Below are positions 56,731 to 64,000 of a stretch of 64,000 nucleotides of DNA, one piece after another; position 1 is the first letter of the stretch; every line of letters begins with the position of its first letter. The stretch lies in the NCBI GenBank assembly GCA_963682175.1, contig OY821784.1, positions 28,315,621-28,379,620 of the forward strand, written 5' to 3'. The notes below the pieces were generated by a model, which had not been told where the DNA came from, made no database searches, and saw nothing but the letters and a program-made list of their open reading frames with translations. Position numbers and translations under genes: made by a program. This stretch comes from Triglochin maritima. Lineage: Eukaryota; Streptophyta; Magnoliopsida; Alismatales; Juncaginaceae.

Positions 56731-56738
56731 TATAAATA
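56731..56738 (+). promoter_or_regulatory. LTR TATA box
   Basis: TATAAATA in AGAGCTTATAAATAGATG, conserved in the sister LTRs. Confidence 0.65.
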
Positions 56739-57234
56739 GATGTTACAAACCTTGTTTAGAACAACTCTCCCATTAATATTTGCCTCCTACATTATAGAGA
56801 TAAATCCAAACATTCCAAATCTTCGAATCGACACTTTAGTCATCAATTCTTATCCACTCAAGTGTGCTCAAGTTTAGAGAGTGTGTTTCACTCATTTGTT
56901 TGTCAAAGAAGCAAGGATTTCGGTGAAAGCCCGAAGTGTTCCCTCTCAGGTTGTGAGAGGAAGAAATCAAGTTAGCGAGGATTGTTCGCGGAGCTTGTGT
57001 TGTAAAAGGCCTAATCCCGGCCCGAAACGAGATTGATAGTGAAGACATAGGTGGAGCTCGAGGGTGATCGAGCAGAGCTTGCAAGAGATGACGTAGGTGG
57101 GAGGCTGAATTTCTATAAAATCTTCTGTTGCCTTTGTGTGGTTTGCATTGTCTTCCGCTGCATCTTTGGTTGATTAAGGAAGTAGGGAATTAGTTTAAAA
57201 GTGATTAGAACTAAGCCATACACGATCCTACATT

Positions 57235-57246
57235 TGGTATCAAAGC
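57235..57246 (+). other. tRNA-Met primer-binding site
   Basis: TGGTATCAAAGC, one change from TGGTATCAGAGC, two bases after the 5' LTR. Confidence 0.8.
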
Positions 57247-57283
57247 TTTGTGAGCTAAATTACATACTTAATCATATTTTAGC

Positions 57284-58858
57284 ATGGCTTTTACATCTAA
57301 TCATGTAGAGGGATTATGCACAACTAGGCCTCCTTAGCTAAATGGGTCTAATTATGATTATTGGAAGAATAGGATGAAAATTTTCCTAATTTCTAATGAC
57401 CTTAAGTATTGGATTTTCCTTCAAAATACTTACACATCCCCAAATGAAGATGAATTAGCCTCCTTGTCTATGGCCAAAATGAAAGAGATTGAGATGAATT
57501 CTAAGATTATGAACATTCTTTATTGTGGCCATAATGAGGGGGAATACAATAGGATTAGAGGTTGTCAAAGTGCATATGAAATATGGCATAGATTGCAAAT
57601 GCATCATATGGGTGATAGCAAAACTAAGGAAACTCGCATTAGTCTCCCCATGCATAAATACGAAATCATTTCTATGCAAATCGGTGAAAACATAAGCGAA
57701 ATGAATACTCGCTTCACCGATATTACTAACTCTCTGTGTGTTCTTGGAAGAAAACTTAATGAAGCAGAGATGACTCAAAAATTCCTCCGGTCACTAAGCA
57801 GCGATTGGGAAGATAAGGTCGTCGCAATTCAAGAGGCGCATGATCTTTCCAAATTAAAGATGGTGGAACTCATTGGAAATTTAATGGCTTGTGAACTTCA
57901 AATCAATCATCGAAAGGAGAAGGAAGCCTTCAAGAGCAAACCCACAATGGCATTACATGCAAAATTCGATGAGCCAAGGAGACGAGTAGAGAATGAGGAC
58001 ATTAAAATCCTTGCTCAAGATTTCTTCAAATTCCTCAAAAAGGATAATGAAGAAACGAGAGAAAGAAGAGGAAGAATAAGTGTGGAGAGGAGAAGAGAAA
58101 CGGAGAATAGAAAGAGAAGAGAAAGGAAGAAGGAAGCTCACAAAGATACATGGGATGACTCATCATCTCCATCATCATCATCCTCCTCCTTGCAAAGTAG
58201 AAGACAGGTTGTGCATTCATGCTTCATGGCTATTGAAGATGAACAAAGTGAGGTAGACTCTAACTCTTGTGATACTAAATCTTATTCATGCTCAACTAAA
58301 TCATATTATAGTGATAACTCCTATTCTAAAGAAGAAACATATACACATGATGAACTTCAAAATGTATTTCATGATTTAGTTAAACAACATGAGATCATTT
58401 GCGAAAAGAACAAAAATACTAGAAAGACCATAAATGATCTCCAAAGCCAAATTAAATCAATCGTGCATGAAAAGAGTGAGGTGATTGCTAGATATGAGAC
58501 AAATGCATTAAAACTTGGTAGTCAAAATGCAACACTAACTGATGTTGAACAATTAGATCTTCATGCATGCAATGTCCAATTAAGAAAAGATCTATAAAAG
58601 TTCACAAATGGAACTAAGATGCTTAACATGTTTTTAGGAAGTCAAAGACAATCTTTACAAAAACATGATTTAGGATATAATGATTCATATAATAAAAACC
58701 ATGCAGTTCATACAACTTTGAATGGAAAGCACTTAGTTGTAAAGCATAGTTCTTCAAGTGTGTGGGCTCCTAAAACCAAAATGATTTGGGTTCCCAAAGC
58801 AAATGCTAAAGGATCCAAAATTGTTTGGGTACCTAAATCTACACTTATAGGTGCTTGA
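57284..58858 (+). pseudogene. SIRE-like Copia gag with two in-frame stops and no zinc knuckle
   Basis: The frame starts at ATG 57284 (MAFTSNHVEGLC), meets TAG at 57335-57337 (codon 18), and is then open from there through an internal Met at 57374 to TAA at 58595-58597 (407 codons from 57374). Beyond that stop the same frame continues to 58858 with the repeated MIWVPKANAK / IVWVPKSTL motif typical of the gag-pol junction of SIRE/Maximus elements. Residues are counted from 57374. Residues 10-180 are the gag core (AYEIWHRLQ, LCVLGRKLNEAEMTQKFLRS, LSKLKMVELIGNL). Residues 226-256 are an Arg/Glu-rich stretch where a CCHC knuckle is expected. A Ser run is at 262-272, and a coiled-coil-like region, rich in Glu and Lys, covers 325-375. 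It would make capsid-like protein only. Confidence 0.88.
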
Positions 58859-59555
58859 AGAGGGAGATCGATGGTGACCGGGTAAGCTTAGAAAGTCAAA
58901 TTCAAAGCCGGTTGCACTACCGAAAGAAGATTGGAACCAATTCGAGGATTAAGTTCAGTAAAATTATTCTATCCTCTATATTGATATTAGATTGGTTCTA
59001 ATCTAGGATATATTGAATGCTTAATCGTCATATTTTTATCGCATTCTTTAATCAATTAGGATTTGCTTCATGTACCTCTTTGAGGGGGAGGAAAATGGTT
59101 AATATGCCTAATTGATTGCATTCATTACATATCTTGTAAATTTGAAACACATTCATTGCTTTGGTGTCAAATTTCTAAATGGATGCTAAAAGGGGAGTTA
59201 ATACATCACATGCTCAAATGTCACATTTGCTTGATGTTAAAAGGGGACAATTAGAATTGAACTTAATTGCAATATCATATTCATATTGATAGGGGAGCTT
59301 AATGAATATCATATACATAGGGTAATGAAGTGCAAAATTTAGGGAAAGCAACTTCATTACAAGAATTTAGGGGGAGAAATAAAATTTCATGTTAAATCTT
59401 AATTTTTGATAGATGTCAAAGGGGGAGAGAGTATTACGGGGTAACTTGAAATATGAGTAGAAATTAAACAAAAACTATGCACATCCATAGGGGGCATTTA
59501 TATGCATAGTTTACATATAGAAATTTCAAGTATTAAAATATAAGCTGTCATCATC
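58859..59555 (+). other. Non-coding 3' tail of the gag-only Copia
   Basis: Contains repeated purine runs such as GAGGGGGAGGAAA, AAAGGGGAG, AGGGGGAG and AAAGGGGGAGAG between 59090 and 59430, which look like extra polypurine-tract copies. No coding sequence. Confidence 0.55.
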
Positions 59556-59569
59556 AAAAAGGGTGAGAT
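59556..59569 (+). other. Polypurine tract
   Basis: AAAAAGGGTGAGAT directly before the 3' LTR TGTTG, in the common CATCAAAAAGGG context of Copia elements. Confidence 0.8.
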
Positions 59570-61077
59570 TGTTGCCTTTTTGGCCTTAATCTATGTTTTG
59601 ATGATTTAATCAACCTAATCTTAATTATAATCAATGTAGAGTAGCACACAATGCATAACATATATATTATATTGTGCTAACTTCTACAGGTGATCAAGAC
59701 TCAAGGAAGAAAGGATTCAAGTCAAGACATGTAATCAAAGTTCATTTGAAGACATGTAATTTGTATTTCTTTTAAGTCTTGTGTAATTGAGCATACAAGA
59801 GTAAAGAACCAATCAAACACACACTAGGTTTGTGTAATTGAGCATACAAGAGTAAATAACCAATCAAACACACACTAGGTTTCTTAGGGAAGTCACACAC
59901 AAAATCTCATAACATTTGGACTTCAATAGCTCACCTAAAAGTTAGACCGAAAATCACTAAACCTAAACCTAAGCTTTCTGAGCTAAATCGGTCGACCGAA
60001 ACAAGTTTTCTGTTCGACCGGTTTGGTCTATTTATTCTGTTATAACTAATAGTGATTTACCAGTTGACCGTTGCAAGCCTTTTGTTCAACCGTAGACACG
60101 TGTCAAGTGACCGTTAGACTTGTCTTATTCTACAACGGTCGGACTTCCTAAACCCCAGAATTCAAGTGTTCATCGGTCGACCGTATACCTAGTTTCGGTC
60201 CACTGAACATTAGTGTTTTCTCAAACCCCAAACTGTTTGTTAGTTTTTGGTCGAACATTTCCAAGAAACCGGTCAACCGAACCTAGACTTTTTCTTGAAC
60301 CAAGAAGTACCTGAATATTTCTGGTCGAACCAAGCTTTCGCTTAGTTCGACTGATCCATCTTTTACTCGACCGATCCCCAATTTATTTCGACCGTTCACT
60401 TTAATGAACTTAAGTTATAACTAGATTTTCGACCGGTATACCCGATTCGATCGACCGAATTTTTTCTGAACATACCTACACTTCACTATTTTGTGTTTCT
60501 TACACAACCACTTACCTCTTTAGTCACAATGGATATAACCTTCCTAGAGCTTATAAATATATGTTCCAAACCTTGTTTAGAACAGCTCTCCCACTAATAT
60601 TTGCCTCCTACATTAGAGAGATAAATCCAAACACTCCAAACCTTCAAATCCACACTTTAGTCTTCAACTCTTATCCACTAAAGTGTGCTCGAGTTTAGAG
60701 AGTTTATTTCACTCAACCGTTTGTCAAAGAAGCAATGATTTTCGTGAAAGCCCGAAGTGTTCCATCTCGGGTTGTGAGAGGAAGAAATCAAGCTAGCGAG
60801 GATTGTTTGCGTAGCTTGTGTTGTAAAGTGCTTAATCTCGGCCCAGAGCGAGATGGATAGTGAAGACGTAGGTGGAGCTCAAGGGATATCGAGTGGAGCT
60901 TGCAAAAGAGGAAGTAGGTGGGAGGTCGAACCTCTATAAAATCTTTTGGTGCCTTTTGTGTGGTTTGCATTATCTTCTCTACTAGCTTTTGTTTTCATTC
61001 CGCTGCATCTTTGGTTGATTAAGCAAGTAGAGAATTAGTTTAAAAGTGATTAGAAGTAACACATACACGATCCTACA
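59570..61077 (+). mobile_element. 3' LTR of the gag-only Copia
   Basis: The LTR is 1508 bp. It differs from the 5' LTR by scattered substitutions and a 48-bp-scale tandem repeat of the GAGCATACAAGAGTAAA region (about 59770-59880). Exact GGTCGACCG copies begin at 59990 and 60175, with degenerate ones to 60460. TATAAATA is at 60552-60559. Confidence 0.88.
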
Positions 61078-61082
61078 GTATA

Positions 61083-62054
61083 GACGATTTAAAATTAAGT
61101 TGGACTGATTTTTATGGTCAACATTAGGTTGCAATGGTTGACTAAACTGCTTATAAATAGGAAGAAGTTATGGTAAAATAGATGGGTATAAGGTTATGTA
61201 AATTTCAAGGGTACCTATATATTTATCATATTTAAAATTTCTTAACGGCATTCATGAAAATTTCCGAAAACTCTCTAGGATTTGTAAAAAGTGGGCAAAG
61301 CCCTGTTGTATATACATGAAAAATGTTCTATAAAAACCCTACAACCTTGAAGGTTTATCAAAAGAAAAAGAAAAACCTTCAACCTTATGTTTAAAAATAA
61401 AACTTTAGAAGATGCCCCAAGATTTGTAACCCGAGTACATGCACATGGAGTTGGAAAGCAATCGACTAGTGGATGTGGTTGGAATTAAAACCAAGAATCC
61501 ACACTATCTTCAACTAGAAAGACACGTGATACGGTCAAGCCAAACTCACCTCCATCTCCACCCTTCCAATTAGGGTTGTAAACGGTGTGACTAATACTTG
61601 TATACCCATGTACCTGACTCGTACGGGTAGGGGTACGGGTACAAATTTTCATATCCGTCTAAAATTTTGTACCCATTACCCCGTACATGTTAACCCGCTG
61701 GCCGGATAAACAGGTCAGGTACGGGTATGTACATTACCCGTATACCTGTTATTAATATTATATAAACATACATATACATATATATCGAACTACTTGTGAG
61801 ATAAACATGACTGAAATTAAGTATGGAATTGCAGAAACACAAGAATCGTATCAAAGTGCACTACAAAAAAAGTTCTTAACTGACAAGAACTAAATTAATA
61901 AAATAAAGAAATGTTTTTGAAGTTTATTACCAATAATTGCAGTCTATTTTGTTTTTTTTCCTTTTTTTACCTCCACAATACAAGCTTCTCAACCAGCAGA
62001 TGGAAAATCTTCCAAGAAAGGCAAGTTCCAACATTTTAAATCCATCCTTGCATT
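61083..62054. other. Spacer with a hAT-like end and TACGGGTA repeats
   Basis: No gene is recognised. TAGGGTTGTAAACGG at about 61573 resembles a hAT terminus and is followed by TACGGGTA-type repeats (61620-61750), but no partner end or duplication was found. Confidence 0.4.
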
Positions 62055-62690
62055 CAGAGGTGGATCCTAGAGAATTCAGCGGGTGGGGCAGACATACCGG
62101 TTTCGCACCAATCAGGAAACAAATTAATGCTCATTTTGACTTCTATTGCAATTTAATGTCGTCAACCTTAAAGATGACATTTAAAAAAATGTTAAATAAG
62201 AAAATTCAAAATATTCTCCTTTTTTTAACACTTTTCCAACCCTGAAAATTGGTTAAAACCTCAAACATCCAAATATGTTTCTTACAATCATTTCGTAAAG
62301 GTAAAACTATGGAATAATTAATCTTGTTTTCAATCTCAATACCTAAATGTTTTCATTTCCATTCAGATGATCAAGCAAAAGTCTAAAATCTACCAAAGAT
62401 AACATTTGGTCACCAGGGTCACCTAATTTCTCACATTGGTAAATCTGTTCTCAGTTCCAAAATGCTAATCAATCAAAATACATTTTTACACCACAAACAT
62501 ACTTCCTTCGGATTCACATGATCAACCCTAAAACCATATTAAATCCATATTTTGTTCATAACCACTAAATCAAATAAAATTTTCATTATTTTGTTCAGTT
62601 AATGCATCATCCAAAGCCTGGTGATGACAGACATCAAATCAATTAATTTTTACAACAAACTAATTCATTTTAAATAAAGGCGTTGGGCGG
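62055..62690. mobile_element. hAT-type repeat (CAGAGGTGGATCC terminus), copy 2
   Basis: Starts CAGAGGTGGATCCTAG and follows copy 1 (4955-5660) to GGCGTTGGGCGGGTG, where an LTR interrupts it. No coding is seen. Confidence 0.55.
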
Positions 62691-63690
62691 GTGTTTCGAT
62701 TAAAGTTTAAACTGCAAGTGCACGTTCACGATGGACCAGCGGCAAGTACGGGTCGAGTCCACCAAGGTGTGTAAACTCTGATTCTTCGGAAATCGAGTGG
62801 AAAATAAAGGCGAGAATAAGTTGATTAAACTAAACTAAGCTACACTAAACTAGTAAGCAACAAACAAGAAAGATGAAATCATGAGAACAATTGAAACTAA
62901 ACTAAGTAACTATAAAAGAGAGCTGGAATTACGGAAGAGAAACCCCCAAGGGGTGGAGCGTGTGTATACATATAATAAAGTGGTGAATGATGCATTCAAT
63001 AAGGCACAAGTGTAGGTTGTGTTTTCATGCATAGGAAGTACCTAATGGTTGTGGCAAAACCTATCATTCCAATCACTAAGCTAGTTTATTAACATGAGCA
63101 TAAACAAGTTGGTTATTAAGAACCTAATCAAGCATGGGGAGTACATAATGATTATGGCAAAACCCATCAAATTAAGTATTCTCAATTAAACAAACAAGCA
63201 TACATTCACATTCATCACATATTCCATAAGATAGCATTCATTCTCATTCTTCATTACATGTATAAACATCATCTCCACCCACAAAGGGGGATGGAACTAC
63301 TCACTACAAATTAAGTTAACTATTGAATTAAAGAAATAAGACATTCTACTAATTAAACTAAGATTAAGAGAACAAAACTAAGCTAAGCATGCAAACATTA
63401 AAAGAGAAAAGATTAGAACAAACTAAAAAATTATTTTATTAATAACTCACATTACAAACAACATTCTCCACATGAGTTTTTCTCCAAGGAGAGAAAATTA
63501 CCATCAAGCAATGCTTTGAATACAAAGGAGGAAGAAGAGTTCTATTTATAGACATGAAAATGTTAACTTGGGACAATTCCCCGATGTGGGACTAATGAAA
63601 CTTCTACAAATGGATAAACACAACATAATAAACAACAACGACAAGTCGTGTCGGATTCGGATCACAAGGAACCGCGAATAGCGGTCTAGG
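62691..63690 (-). mobile_element. Gypsy LTR fragment, TGATTGAT group
   Basis: Plus strand starts near TGTTTCGATTAAAGTTTAAACTG with the shared GGCAAGTACGGGTCGAGTCC block. TATA box (minus) is at 63543-63550, and palindrome remnants ACCGCGAATAGCGGTC and GACTGCCAATTAGG are at 63670-63705. It is closest to the LTR at 40004-41215. The U3 start is missing, replaced by the next fragment. Confidence 0.6.
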
Positions 63691-63709
63691 ACTGCCAATT
63701 AGGTTTGTT

Positions 63710-64000
63710 TTAATAACTAGTTTCAAAAACTCATTAAAACAAACATGGGCTCCGAAATTCATACCTAGAAGTTCTCTAGAACTTCTTGATGATCCGGAGA
63801 TGCTGAAGAAGACGATCGTCGCTTCCCGTTGTGCCGGATGCCTCCGAGTGTTCACCGAAACCCTAAACAAGGTTGGAGAGAAAGGAGCTAGCCAATCAAT
63901 CTCCAAACAAGCTTAGAATCTAGCTACAAACCTCTTCCTTAATCTCTGAGATTTCTCCTTCCAAAGACTTAGAAAACTAAGAGAATTTTCGTGGTTTTTT
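63710..64000 (-). mobile_element. Start of a Copia LTR related to 12203-14391
   Basis: GTGTTCACC.AA..CTAAACAAG, GAGAGAAAGGAG and AGAATCTAGCTA match 12440-12520 in the same order. The element continues past the window end. Confidence 0.5.

Larger units (their letters stand above)
55814..57232 (+). mobile_element. 5' LTR of the gag-only Copia
   Basis: The LTR is 1419 bp. Exact GGTCGACCG copies begin at 56192, 56264, 56473 and 56604. TATAAATA is at 56731-56738. The long conserved leader contains TTGCCTCCTACATT and GAAAGCCCGAAGTGTTCC. Confidence 0.88.
55814..61077 (+). mobile_element. Gag-only Ty1/copia element (SIRE-like), non-autonomous
   Basis: Direct LTRs are 55814-57232 and 59570-61077, both TGTTG...ATCCTACA. 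Flanks GAATA and GTATA are a 5-bp duplication with one change. The 2.3 kb internal region has a tRNA-Met primer site, gag, a non-coding tail with several AGGGGGAG-like purine runs, and a polypurine tract; protease, integrase, RT and RNase H are absent. This is the structure called TR-GAG (terminal-repeat retrotransposon with GAG domain). A solo LTR of the family is at 10271-11763. Confidence 0.9.

Noticed and set aside
1..64000. CRISPR arrays, bacterial operons, riboswitches, tRNA or rRNA genes
   Set aside because: None seen. Spaced palindromes (GGTCGACCG) are irregularly spaced and degenerate, and the setting is plant transposon DNA.

Overview
The window is plant nuclear DNA, AT-rich and transposon-dense. 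It most probably comes from an angiosperm, and likely a eudicot, because it holds F-box/LRR/FBD and MADS K-box gene relics, initiator-tRNA-Met-primed Ty1/copia elements, Ty3/gypsy elements, and CACTA and hAT DNA transposons. I cannot name the species. I see no intact host gene, tRNA, rRNA or CRISPR array. Nearly everything is a transposable element or a gene relic broken by one. All similarities were judged by eye.

Layout. 1-1429: end of a CACTA element. 1725-4954: an F-box/LRR/FBD pseudogene (minus) split by a solo gypsy LTR (2582-4666). 4955-7800: hAT-type repeat and anonymous DNA. 7818-9759: a second solo gypsy LTR. 9258-17205: an ~0.8 kb tandem duplication whose second copy holds a solo copia LTR (10271-11763) and a small CACTA element (12107-16917), itself split by a decayed Copia (12203-16402). 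19036-25914: Gypsy element with gag and protease only. 26884-30806: Copia with a long Gag-protease-integrase ORF but no reverse transcriptase. 31040-36642: C-terminal remnant of a hAT element, split by a 4.4 kb insertion that contains two LTRs in inverted orientation. The hAT and probably the Copia lie inside the LTR of an older plus-strand Gypsy whose gag relic is at 37842-38690. 40004-41215: LTR fragment. 41404-43513: unrecognised minus-strand ORF and MADS K-box pseudo-exons. 43752-51402: Copia with RT/RNase H relics, split by a hAT element (46603-48335) and a CACTA end (48360 onwards). 52435-53983: solo LTR. 54324-55127: short hAT-like element. 55814-61077: gag-only Copia (SIRE-like) with two LTRs. 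62055-64000: hAT-type repeat and two LTR fragments.

Most insertions are supported by target-site duplications read directly: CAAAT, TCCCC, ATT, GTAAT, ACTAC, TGAAC, TATCTACC, CCCTC and ATAAG are exact, and four or five others are imperfect. This gives a relative insertion order. The elements present are largely non-autonomous: gag only, gag plus protease, or gag-protease-integrase without RT. Three of the gag reading frames carry an in-frame stop within the first hundred codons.

The most unusual signal is regulatory. Two short palindromic modules recur in LTRs of unrelated families. GGTCGACCG clusters occur in both Ty3/gypsy and Ty1/copia LTRs, and GACCGCCAATTGGCGGTC-type palindromes occur in a different set of gypsy and copia LTRs.
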